DNA of 64,000 nt, from assembly GCF_000019085.1 (NCBI RefSeq), contig NC_010321.1:1000501-1064500 (forward strand), read 5' to 3'. The first letter of the stretch is position 1, and every line of letters starts with the position of its first letter. Below are positions 7,258 through 15,490 of this stretch, in pieces. Source of the DNA: Thermoanaerobacter pseudethanolicus ATCC 33223 (lineage in GTDB: Bacteria > Bacillota > Thermoanaerobacteria > Thermoanaerobacterales > Thermoanaerobacteraceae). Below the pieces are notes generated by a model that saw only the letters and a list, made by a program, of their open reading frames with translations, ran no database searches and was not told the DNA's origin. Position numbers and translations under genes: made by a program.

Positions 7258-7308
7258 GCACATCTTAGAACTGTGATATAAATACAAATAAAAAGTTTTA
7301 AGATGTGC
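7258..7308 (+). promoter_or_regulatory. Leader inverted repeat before RiPP precursor 1
   Basis: GCACATCTTA (7258-7267) pairs perfectly with TAAGATGTGC (7299-7308) across a 31-nt AT-rich spacer, 33 nt before the precursor start. There is no T run, so it is not an obvious terminator. It could be an mRNA leader stem or a protein-binding site. Confidence 0.45.
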
Positions 7309-7340
7309 TCAGCATAAAAATTGTTTAGGGGGAGGTGTCA

Positions 7341-7424
7341 ATGGTGAGAAAGATAAATTTCGACCCCATCGTTAATCCAGCATTTTGTGGTTTAGCGAAA
7401 ATATGCGGCGTTGAAATTAAGTAA
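7341..7424 (+). CDS. RiPP precursor peptide 1 (two-cysteine, 27 residues)
   Basis: 27 codons with a very strong ribosome site (AGGGGGAGGTG). It ends in AFCGLAKICGVEIK, with two Cys six positions apart. It lies directly before a radical-SAM/SPASM protein and an ABC exporter and is separated from them by a strong hairpin, the layout of radical-SAM-modified bacteriocins. The thiols could become thioether crosslinks (sactipeptide or ranthipeptide). No leader protease is visible nearby. The role is inferred from context, since the peptide is too short for a family call. Confidence 0.7.
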   Translation: MVRKINFDPIVNPAFCGLAKICGVEIK

Positions 7425-7430
7425 AAATTA

Positions 7431-7478
7431 GGTGAGATGTGTAGTTTGAAAGACTACATATCTCACCCTCCTTTTTTC
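7431..7478 (+). terminator. Attenuating terminator between precursor 1 and its maturase
   Basis: A 15-bp stem (GGTGAGATGTGTAGT with ACTACATATCTCACC, one G-U pair) has a 7-nt loop and is followed by CTCCTTTTTT. Partial read-through would give many precursor transcripts per enzyme transcript. It also shows that the open frame seen from 7437 is not the true start of the next gene. Confidence 0.85.
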
Positions 7479-7517
7479 CTTGATCATAATTGGATTATAA
7501 GAAGGAGCGTGTTTTCG

Positions 7518-8900
7518 ATGTATTATGAAAAGGCTAATGTTTATATTACTAATGACAAGAAAATATTATTTGATTTGAATAAATATGATATATACGAGAT
7601 TGATGATGAAACTTTCAACTTATTTGAAGAAATATATTTTGAGGTAGAAAAAGGAGTTTTATTTGATGAAAACATTAATGAAAGCACTCCTAAAAAGAAA
7701 GAAATATATGAACTGTTGTTTAGATTTCGGAATTATAACAGTAGTGGAGAAAGAGAGACTACCCAGATAAGGATCCACACGAGCAATGAGTGTAACCTTA
7801 AGTGCAAGTACTGTTATGCAAACCATGGGGACTATAACCAAGGGCAAGCTATAATGACAGAAGAAATAGCGGAAAAAGTAGCTGATTTTATAAAGTTAAA
7901 TTTTCCAAAAGTTAAAGTTATAGTATTTTTTGGAGGAGAACCTTTACTTGGATTTAAAGCTATAGGAAAGATATGTGAAAAAATGGGAAAAGAAACACAT
8001 TACATTGTTTACACTAATCTTACGATTTTAAATGAAGAAATAATAAAACTAATTAACGAGTATAGTATAAATGTTACAGGAAGCATAGATGGTCCAAAGG
8101 AAATACATGATCTTAATAGGGTATATAAAAGGAACGGAAGAGGAAGCTTTGATATTGTTAGGCACAATGCTAGGAAACTTATGGAGGAAACAGAATATTT
8201 CGATACGGTGGATGCCGTATATACTCTTCCAGCTCAAAAAAAGTATTCTAAACATCAGATCGCAGAGTACCTTTACAAAGAATTTAAAGTAAAATATATT
8301 GCTATTGGCGATGTGATTACAGAAGATGAAACGCTTAAAGTAGAAAAGGAAAAGGTCCAAGATATAGAAAAAGAAGTTGAATATGTGTTTGACAATATAA
8401 TCGCTGATAGGTTTATTTATCTAAATGAATACTCTCTTCCATTAATATCATTTTTCTCCAAATCATATAATGATAATTTTTGTACTACAGGTATCTCAAA
8501 TATTACGATAACAGCCAGCGGGGATATATGGCCATGCCAATTGTTCATTGGGAGAAATGAATATCATATGGGGAAAATAGATTTTAACGACATTACAAAC
8601 TTCGATTTTAAAAAATTCAATAAGGTGTCAGATAATTTTTACAAAATAAAGAAATCTAGATTTTCAGAATGTCAGAAATGTATTGCTAGATATTGGTGTG
8701 TAAAGTGCTTGGGAGCTATACAAAAAAATAACTTAGAAGAAAATATCATAACAAGTGAGTGTATAAATATACGGAAAATAACAGAAATAGTCTTAGAAAA
8801 ATTAGGATATTACATTTTAAATGGCAATTTTGAAAAACTATACGGCAACCTAAGGAAAACAACAAAAGGAATTGAGGATAAATTTTTAAATGTTGTGTGA
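7518..8900 (+). CDS. Radical SAM/SPASM peptide maturase 1
   Basis: 460 residues from the ATG at 7518, chosen because GAAGGAG at 7501-7507 is well placed and the upstream in-frame starts lie in the terminator or on the ribosome site. Order: an N-terminal ~85-residue peptide-recognition-like region, the radical SAM cluster CNLKCKYC (Cys 92, 96, 99), FFGGEP, then a C-terminal SPASM region with Cys in CTTG, WPCQLF, ECQKCIARYWCVKC and SECI for auxiliary iron-sulfur clusters. Such enzymes install thioether or other crosslinks on Cys-containing peptides. The likely substrate is the 27-mer at 7341. Exporter genes follow within 20 nt. Confidence 0.85.
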   Translation: MYYEKANVYITNDKKILFDLNKYDIYEIDDETFNLFEEIYFEVEKGVLFDENINESTPKKKEIYELLFRFRNYNSSGERETTQIRIHTSNECNLKCKYCYANHGDYNQGQAIMTEEIAEKVADFIKLNFPKVKVIVFFGGEPLLGFKAIGKICEKMGKETHYIVYTNLTILNEEIIKLINEYSINVTGSIDGPKEIHDLNRVYKRNGRGSFDIVRHNARKLMEETEYFDTVDAVYTLPAQKKYSKHQIAEYLYKEFKVKYIAIGDVITEDETLKVEKEKVQDIEKEVEYVFDNIIADRFIYLNEYSLPLISFFSKSYNDNFCTTGISNITITASGDIWPCQLFIGRNEYHMGKIDFNDITNFDFKKFNKVSDNFYKIKKSRFSECQKCIARYWCVKCLGAIQKNNLEENIITSECINIRKITEIVLEKLGYYILNGNFEKLYGNLRKTTKGIEDKFLNVV

Positions 8901-8919
8901 AAAGGAGTGAAAGACCTGT

Positions 8920-10653
8920 ATGAGAGAATTTCTATTCAAGTATAAAAAAGAGTTTGTGCTTGCAGTATTTTTCTTAGTAGCTTCTGTATTGATAAATATT
9001 TACTTTGCTTTTATTTATAAAAAACTCATAGATGTAGCAACTACACGTGATTTGGTGAAATTTTATTCTGTTGTCAAATTCGCAGTAATGTTTACCATAT
9101 TGGAAGCAGTAGTTGGATGGTTAAATAGAACAACTCGATTTCATTACATGAAAAAAACTTTGATATACCTAAAAGACAGGTTATTTAGAGCAATCATTAA
9201 AAAGGATGTGGAACATTTTAATGAAGTTAATACAGGTAAGTACATTTCAATTATTTCAAATGATGTAAAGATTGTAGAAGAGGATTATTTTAACAATTTC
9301 TTTAGGCTTTTAGGCAGTGCAGTAGGATTTGTGGCTGCATTAATTTCTCTATTTATATTAAGTTACAAAATAACTGTGATGATAATACTCATGGCAATTC
9401 TTAGTGTAATAATTCCTCGCATTTTTGATGATAAGATTGCTAAAATGAGAAACGATTATTCTGAGAGCTTAGAACTTTTTACTATAGAATCTAAAGATAC
9501 TCTTACAGGACTTGAAGTGATAAAGAGCTTCGGGATAGAGGATAAAGTACATGAGAAGTTTTCAAAAGTTAATGAAGATGTGGAAGATAAAAAGCTTAAA
9601 TACAGCGTGCTTTTAAATACCTCTGACACCATGTCAGAAATTTTAAGTAGCTTTATTTTCCTCTCTGTATTTGCAGTAGGTTTATACTTTAATATAAAAG
9701 GAGAGATGACTTTAGGAACGATGATTGCCTGTGTACAGCTTACCAATAACATAATTATGCCAATATACAGTATGGGTCAAAATCTCAACAGGATACTCTC
9801 ATTAAAGAGCATATCACAGAAGATAAATGAAGTATTACAGGAAAAGGAAGAGAGGAATGATTATATACCAGTAAAATCTTTTAACGACTCAATAGAATTT
9901 AAAAACGTATCTTTTAGCTACACAGGGGAGACAAAAGCTTTGGATAATATAAACTTTACAATCAAAAAAGGAGGAAAGTACGCATTAGTAGGGACAAGTG
10001 GAGCAGGGAAATCCACAATACTCAAGTTATTGTTAAAACAATATGAAAACTATGAAGGAGAAATAAAATTAGATGGGATAGAATTAAGAAGAATAGACAA
10101 GAAAGACTTATTCAAGATAATAACCCTATTACATCAGAATGTATTCATATTTGACGGGACAGTAAAAGACAACATAACCCTATTTAATGACAGATACACG
10201 GATGAAGAAGTAGTAAGAGCGGCGAAGATAGCAGGATTAGGGCCGTTATTAGAGAAATTGCCAGAGGGGATATTAAGTGATGTAGGAGAAGGGGGAAAAC
10301 TTTTATCGGGAGGGGAGAGGCAGAGGATAGCGATAGCTAGGTCAATAATAACAAATGCGTCAATACTGGCACTGGATGAAGCGACAGCGGCGTTAGACAA
10401 TGAGACGGCGTATATGATAGAGAAGACGATACTAGATATGGACATAACAGCGATAGTTGTAACACACAGGTTGTGGAGTGAGCTACTCAAAAGGTATGAC
10501 GAGATAATAGTATTAAGGGATGGAAGGATTGTGGAGAAAGGAAGGTTTGATGATTTAATGAAGATGAAAGGGTATTTTTACAGTTTGTTTAATATAGAGA
10601 AGCTGGATAAAGTAGAGGAGCGTATAGAAGAAGAGGGAATATATGTGGTGTAA
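8920..10653 (+). CDS. ABC exporter (membrane plus ATPase), RiPP cassette 1
   Basis: 577 residues: six transmembrane helices in about 1-300 and an ATPase domain in 325-565 with VGTSGAGKST, LSGGERQRIAIA and ALDEATAALD, and switch His in VVTHRL. It lacks a C39 peptidase domain, so it does not cut leaders itself. It begins 20 nt after the maturase and probably exports the modified peptide. From about 9,850 on, the codons shift toward ATA, AGG, GAG and GCG compared with the first half, hinting at a mosaic gene. The neighbouring copy at 10687 is broken, so this may work as a homodimer. Confidence 0.9.
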   Translation: MREFLFKYKKEFVLAVFFLVASVLINIYFAFIYKKLIDVATTRDLVKFYSVVKFAVMFTILEAVVGWLNRTTRFHYMKKTLIYLKDRLFRAIIKKDVEHFNEVNTGKYISIISNDVKIVEEDYFNNFFRLLGSAVGFVAALISLFILSYKITVMIILMAILSVIIPRIFDDKIAKMRNDYSESLELFTIESKDTLTGLEVIKSFGIEDKVHEKFSKVNEDVEDKKLKYSVLLNTSDTMSEILSSFIFLSVFAVGLYFNIKGEMTLGTMIACVQLTNNIIMPIYSMGQNLNRILSLKSISQKINEVLQEKEERNDYIPVKSFNDSIEFKNVSFSYTGETKALDNINFTIKKGGKYALVGTSGAGKSTILKLLLKQYENYEGEIKLDGIELRRIDKKDLFKIITLLHQNVFIFDGTVKDNITLFNDRYTDEEVVRAAKIAGLGPLLEKLPEGILSDVGEGGKLLSGGERQRIAIARSIITNASILALDEATAALDNETAYMIEKTILDMDITAIVVTHRLWSELLKRYDEIIVLRDGRIVEKGRFDDLMKMKGYFYSLFNIEKLDKVEERIEEEGIYVV

Positions 10654-10686
10654 GGTAAAGTGTTTTATAGAGGAGGATGAGCCAAA

Positions 10687-11505
10687 GTGAAGGCATTTTT
10701 GTTAAAATATAAAAAAGAATTTGTAATTGTAGTATTTTTTGCAATTCTTGCTGCTCTGATGAATGTTTTTGTAGCATTTATCTTAAAAATGTTTTTTGAT
10801 GTAGCTACAATAGGCAGATTAGAGAATTTTTATACTGCCGTTGAAATAGCATTGGTTTTTGTGATTTTCAACAGCCTTGTACTCTGGTTGGCTCAAATAT
10901 CTAAATTCGACTATATCAAAAAGAGCTTAATACATTTAAAAAATGTACTCTTTGAGAAAATTATAGGAAAAGATTTAAATCAATTTGATGAAGTAAATAC
11001 CGGTAAATATATTTCAATTGTTTCCAACGATATAAACATGATAGAAGAAAATTATTTCAACAACTTTTTTGAACTGGTAAGCAGTGGAGTGGGATTTTTA
11101 GCAGCACTAATTGTTTTATTCATACTTAGTTATAAAATTACCTTTATAATAATTGGTTTGACAGTTTTAAGCATGTTAATACCGAGAGTTCTGGATAGAA
11201 AGATAAGCGATTTAAGATGAATTTTCTCACACAGTTTAGAAGAATATACGAGTATGGCAAAAGATATCCTCGCGGGGTTTGAGGTAATAAAAAGCTTTGG
11301 CATAGAAGGAAAGGCAAAAGAGAATTTTGAAAATGTAAATGAAGAAGTAGAGAAAAATAAGCTCAAATTCAATTTAGTACTGAATATGGCAGATGTAATT
11401 GGGTATTTTTTAGCTTTGGGTTTAATGTTAGTAGTGTTTAGATTAGGTATGTGGGAAGAAGATGCAATAGAACTACACTCCTATAATTCCATTGGGATGA
11501 AGTAA
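10687..11505 (+). pseudogene. Broken ABC exporter, membrane part only
   Basis: A GTG start with GAGGAGG upstream begins a protein closely similar to the first 250 residues of the 8920-10653 exporter. An in-frame TGA at 11218-11220 interrupts the frame after DLR, and the same frame continues with homologous sequence (EVIKSFGIEGKA). At about 11449 the gene is cut and joined to the pheromone-tail repeat, so its last codons read WEEDAIELHSYNSIGMK. The ATPase domain is absent. It was probably the partner of, or a tandem duplicate of, the upstream exporter. Confidence 0.85.
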
Positions 11506-11748
11506 TGAGTGAATCGATTTAGTTTCCTCTTTAAAGTACATCAAACGCCGGGGATGGTTCCTTTTGTCCGATTTTTAGGTTTCAAACAAAGAGAACCGTC
11601 CCCTTTGTTTGGATGATTTATGTTAAAATCCAAATTTTCAGATAATTTATTTTAAAAATCCCTTTTTAAATCCTGTACCACTGTATTTCACTGTTTTTGA
11701 AGCCATTTTACAAATTTAACCTGTTGTAACTTACAGTTACAAAATTAA
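11450..11748. repeat. About 0.3-kb direct repeat, copy B
   Basis: It matches 6675-6986 from TGTGGGAAGAAGATGC through the GGTTCCTTTT hairpin to CAAAATTAA. Its left edge cuts into the ABC pseudogene, and its right edge is the IS1380 target site TTAA. The encoded pheromone tail has Asp to Glu and Asp to Asn changes relative to copy A but stays in frame. Confidence 0.8.
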
Positions 11749-13500
11749 ACTTGAATTCGGCAAGTAGCAAGCAAATTAAAAATTCAATTTCCATGAATGT
11801 AAAAAAAACGGTGTTTTGTTATAAGTTTTGCACTTTGATAACTGCATATTTACATTGAAAGAATAAAAGCTATATCCTTTTTTACAGTTAATTTACTCTT
11901 TTAAGGTATAGCAAAGCTAACCGTCTACTTGATATGGCGGTTTCTATCATTTGGTATATTTTTTGGTATATTCTATGTGTTTACTATGTTAAGCAAAATA
12001 CCATTAGTGCTTTTCGTATATACGTTATCACAGTTTTAAGAAACGGATTATTAGGATAACGTATATGCCTATAACGTCCTTTCCCAACAAGATTACCAGG
12101 TACATTATATAATATTCGCCTTATTGTGGTTATCTCATGATGACTCATAAACTCTGGCAAGATAGTCCTTTTGAACCAATTATGGAGATTGTAAGCGATC
12201 ATTTTGATAAGCAAAAATATTTCGTTGCAAAATTTGTTTCTTTGACTGTTTTTTGAAAAAGCAAATCCTTCTTTTAGTTCATCTATTTTGTTTTCAATGT
12301 CGCAGCGTTGGTTGTATTCATGAAATATTTCTTCAGGTGTCATGTACTCAATATTTGTTACTATAGCTTGATATTCATATTTGAATTCGTCTATATCCAT
12401 ACAAATCTGCCCTGTTTTGGGCTGTGGCAGTTTTTTGCGTATAATCACAATTCTGCGTACTTTATCCCATTTAGGCATTTTTGCATATATTTCATTTACA
12501 CTAAAGGTTTTATCTATTTCAGTCCAAGGATAAAGGTGTTCTCTTTGATTGACATAGTCTATAAAGCATCTGATCCATGCCTGATTTTTAGCTTTCATTA
12601 CATATTCATAACCTTTAGATTCAAAATACAGCATATTATCGTAGTCAAATGCTCCACGGTCAACGCGTACTCGCTTAATTATCCAATTTTCAGGAAGCTG
12701 TTCTTCGCAAGATTTTACAAAATCTAAGAAACCATGATTTGTGTGATGTTTACCTTCTTCAAGAGTAACATTAACAAGTTCATCAGTATTAGCAATAATG
12801 CCGATTTTCTCTTTGAAAGATGGTCGACCATGGTACCTTGGATTATAACCTACTGAAGCACCTTCCTGCTCTCCAAATATAGTACAAACTGTATCATCAA
12901 AATTCATAATGACTTCACGTTTCGTTCCTTTAGATTGCAAGGAAAGCAAAGTCTTGTTAATAAGTCTTAATTCTTCAAGAGAACTTTCAGGCAAAGCTTT
13001 AATTAAGTCTCTGCATACTTTTTCGCTGGGAACTTTATGCCCTTTAATTTCTGTGTATGCATTATCATATCTTAGTTGGTCCATGTGAAGAAAGCGGGTA
13101 TTCCCTTGAATTACAGAATCAATCATAAAGTCAATAATCTCGGCTGGTTGAAAAACAGCATTTGGTGCTTTTTTAAAGGATAATATGCTTGAAAGAATTT
13201 TATTAAAGCCGATTTTTTCTTTAAATGCTTGGATATAGGTGAAAGTTACATTGTTTGATACTGTAAAATTATCAAAAGTTGCTGGCAAAATATATTTTGA
13301 AAACCCCTTTTCTTTTGTAAGATTAAGTGTTAAACTCATATTATGGAGATTCTCCTTTCTGTTAATGTTTTTGTTTGACACTTAAATTTTATCAGAAAAA
13401 GGGGAATCTCCATATATTTTTTGTAAAAAATTTTTCACTTAATTTAGCCCTCAAATGGCTCTATTTGGGCATTTCGTAAATTCACTTGCCGAATCCAAGT
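11749..13500 (-). mobile_element. IS1380-family insertion sequence, complete
   Basis: Terminal inverted repeats ACTTGAATTCGGCAAGT (11749-11765) and ACTTGCCGAATCCAAGT (13484-13500) match with one mismatch. Both ends are flanked by TTAA (11745-11748 and 13501-13504), consistent with a 4-bp target duplication. It contains one transposase on the minus strand. It is inserted at the end of repeat B, between the two RiPP cassettes. Confidence 0.88.
11984..13381 (-). CDS. IS1380-family transposase
   Basis: 465 residues, complete. DDE transposase of the IS4/IS1380 superfamily, with the first Asp in NFDDTVCTIFGEQEG and the typical following GYNPRYHGRPSF. The second Asp is in RVDRGAFD, and the Glu is in the NQRCDIENKIDELKEGF region (YREK-like). 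The start may be at an internal Met (residue 15), since GGAGATTCTCC lies before the first ATG. It is intact, so the element may still be mobile. Confidence 0.9.
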   Translation of the reverse strand: MSNKNINRKENLHNMSLTLNLTKEKGFSKYILPATFDNFTVSNNVTFTYIQAFKEKIGFNKILSSILSFKKAPNAVFQPAEIIDFMIDSVIQGNTRFLHMDQLRYDNAYTEIKGHKVPSEKVCRDLIKALPESSLEELRLINKTLLSLQSKGTKREVIMNFDDTVCTIFGEQEGASVGYNPRYHGRPSFKEKIGIIANTDELVNVTLEEGKHHTNHGFLDFVKSCEEQLPENWIIKRVRVDRGAFDYDNMLYFESKGYEYVMKAKNQAWIRCFIDYVNQREHLYPWTEIDKTFSVNEIYAKMPKWDKVRRIVIIRKKLPQPKTGQICMDIDEFKYEYQAIVTNIEYMTPEEIFHEYNQRCDIENKIDELKEGFAFSKNSQRNKFCNEIFLLIKMIAYNLHNWFKRTILPEFMSHHEITTIRRILYNVPGNLVGKGRYRHIRYPNNPFLKTVITYIRKALMVFCLT

Positions 13501-13737
13501 TTAAATTTAAATAATTAGGGTATATTCAAAAGTAGCTAAAAAGGTAGGTTTTCTTCTTTCTTAAAAATATTTCTATGTTGTATATAAAAGAATAATTCGA
13601 CAAATATGAGGGGAAATTCTACATAAAAGATAAAGAATTCAAGAGTGATAGGAAAAAGTATGTCTCCAGAATCGCTTAAATGAAGGCTTTTGAATTTTGC
13701 ACAAGTCTATTTCAAAAAGCAAGGAGGTGAAAAATAA

Positions 13738-13848
13738 ATGAAGGTACTTTCACCAGCAAAGTTAGAACAAAATGGATTAAAGGTAATTCCACCACTTTGT
13801 GGACCTTGTTCCCATTTGGGTGGATGTAGAAGTATTGAGATATACTAA
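13738..13848 (+). CDS. RiPP precursor peptide 2 (three-cysteine, 36 residues)
   Basis: 36 codons after a perfect AAGGAGGTGA ribosome site. The first half (MKVLSPAKLEQNGLKVIPP) looks like a leader, and the second half is the Cys-rich core LCGPCSHLGGCRSIEIY. The layout is like the Cys-rich clostridial bacteriocins made by CcpM-type radical SAM enzymes, an analogy from memory. A strong hairpin, a radical SAM maturase and two ABC half-exporters follow. The core differs entirely from precursor 1, so the two cassettes make different products. Confidence 0.75.
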   Translation: MKVLSPAKLEQNGLKVIPPLCGPCSHLGGCRSIEIY

Positions 13849-13882
13849 AATAAAAGATACAAACTATTCTTGAATAAAAAAT

Positions 13883-13943
13883 GCTGTGCTCATAAGAGAG
13901 TAACCAATATGTGCCTTATGAGCACAGCAAGGATTTCTTTTTT
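13883..13943 (+). terminator. Attenuating terminator between precursor 2 and its maturase
   Basis: A perfect 14-bp stem, GCTGTGCTCATAAG (13883-13896) with CTTATGAGCACAGC (13915-13928), is followed by a T-rich stretch. It sits in the same place as the hairpin of cassette 1. The rest of 13849-14109 has an open frame through the hairpin that I do not believe is a gene. Confidence 0.8.
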
Positions 13944-14109
13944 GTGGGTTTTGGTTTTGATAATTACTGCTTTTGACACGAAGCAAGAAGCTTTCTCTTT
14001 TCTCAAATCCTTCTCTATAATCTTTTCCCTACCAAGTATTGTAAGGTTTAATATACCTCAAAATTAGAGGTTTATCTGACATAATTTATAGACTTTAGGG
14101 GTGTGAAAA

Positions 14110-15474
14110 ATGAAATTTACAAAATTTTACTCTTTTTTAGATGTAAACCAACATCATTATTTGTTAAATACCATAAATTCTGCGTTGATAGAGCTGGATG
14201 ATGAACACTACGAGAAACTTAAAAAAGCTTTTTATCTAAATAATCCAGATGTCATTGAAACCGATGAAAAAAATGTACTAGCAGACAATGGTTTTTTAAT
14301 TGAAGACACAATAGATGAGTACTTGAGTATTCGAAACAAGTATCTTTTCTCTAAGTATAACGTTTCTTATAATTTGAAGTTAGATATTGCTGTTACTAAT
14401 AAATGTAATTTTTCTTGTGTATATTGTTACGAAAATTTTTCTGATAGTAAGATGTCATTTGAACTTAATGATGAAATAAAAAGCAAATTCTGTAATAATT
14501 TGAGAAAATATTTAAATCATATGATAATGAATTATAAAGTAAAATCGCTTCAAGTAACTTGGTATGGTGGTGAACCTTCACTTGAATGGTCCTTAATCTT
14601 TACATTAAATAATGAGTTTATAAAATTAGGAAATGAACATCATATACGATATAAAAATGTGATTGTTACTAACGGTTTTTTAATTGACGAAAGTATAGCT
14701 ACTAAATTATCGCAACAAAACACAGAATATGTACAAATAACTGTTGATGGACCCGAAATAATTCATGATAAGAGAAGATATCTTGCTAATAAAAAAGGGA
14801 CCTATTCAAAGATTTTAGATGGGATATACAATCTTCTGAAAAACGGAGTAAATACAGTTGTAAGAGTAAATATTGATAAAGGTAATATAGATTATATTGA
14901 GATATTAATAGAGGAATTATATAGTAGATTTCAAACGTTTGTAGGAAAAGGTTTGCTTTCACTTGATTTAGCAAGAGTATTTGGGCATCGAGATTCTTTT
15001 TCACTTTCGGAGTTTTATAGCAAACGTAAAATTATTATGAAAAAAGCAGTAAAATTAGGATTTATTAACCCATCACTTGAAAGTGGTGGTGTAAGAGCAT
15101 ATTGTAATGCAGAAACTGATGTACTTAGTAATCTTACTATTGATGTTTTTGGGAATATATACAAATGTTGGAATTATGTTTTTGTCAAGGATTCTAGCTA
15201 TTGTACTTTAGATGAGCTTATTGAAAATAATTTTGAAATATTACCTCAAAACAAAAATAGATTGGATTACGTGGAAAAAGTGTCACTTCTAAATGCTAAC
15301 AATGGGCAATGCTTAAAATGTAAATATATTACATACTGTGCTGGTCTATGTCCAGATGTGAGAAAAAAAATAGCAAACGGAGAAGAAGAAAATATTTATA
15401 AAAATGAAAAATGCAAATCAATAGTAGAAGATTTAATAAAAGAGCAGATTAAATTAATTTATAATACAGACTAA
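14110..15474 (+). CDS. Radical SAM/SPASM peptide maturase 2
   Basis: 454 residues. The N-terminal region (about 1-85) resembles a peptide-recognition domain. The radical SAM cluster is CNFSCVYC (Cys 99, 103, 106), followed by TWYGGEPS. The C-terminal SPASM region has Cys in AYCNAE, YKCWNY, GQCLKCKYITYCAGLC and NEKC. This is the pattern of maturases for Cys-rich bacteriocin-like peptides. The substrate is probably the 36-mer at 13738. It differs strongly from maturase 1, so the cassettes are not recent duplicates of each other. Two exporter genes follow 16 nt later. Confidence 0.87.
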   Translation: MKFTKFYSFLDVNQHHYLLNTINSALIELDDEHYEKLKKAFYLNNPDVIETDEKNVLADNGFLIEDTIDEYLSIRNKYLFSKYNVSYNLKLDIAVTNKCNFSCVYCYENFSDSKMSFELNDEIKSKFCNNLRKYLNHMIMNYKVKSLQVTWYGGEPSLEWSLIFTLNNEFIKLGNEHHIRYKNVIVTNGFLIDESIATKLSQQNTEYVQITVDGPEIIHDKRRYLANKKGTYSKILDGIYNLLKNGVNTVVRVNIDKGNIDYIEILIEELYSRFQTFVGKGLLSLDLARVFGHRDSFSLSEFYSKRKIIMKKAVKLGFINPSLESGGVRAYCNAETDVLSNLTIDVFGNIYKCWNYVFVKDSSYCTLDELIENNFEILPQNKNRLDYVEKVSLLNANNGQCLKCKYITYCAGLCPDVRKKIANGEEENIYKNEKCKSIVEDLIKEQIKLIYNTD

Positions 15475-15490
15475 ATAAAGGGGTTTTATT

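Noticed and set aside
7437-7517. Upstream extension of radical SAM maturase 1 to 7437
   Set aside because: The extra 27 codons lie in the terminator stem, and a good ribosome site is placed for 7518.
12308-12727. 139-codon frame opposite the IS1380 transposase
   Set aside because: Shadow of the transposase in another frame with no motif of its own.
13870-14067. 65-codon open frame between RiPP precursor 2 and its maturase
   Set aside because: It runs through the terminator hairpin, has no convincing ribosome site, and its composition is unlike the neighbouring proteins.
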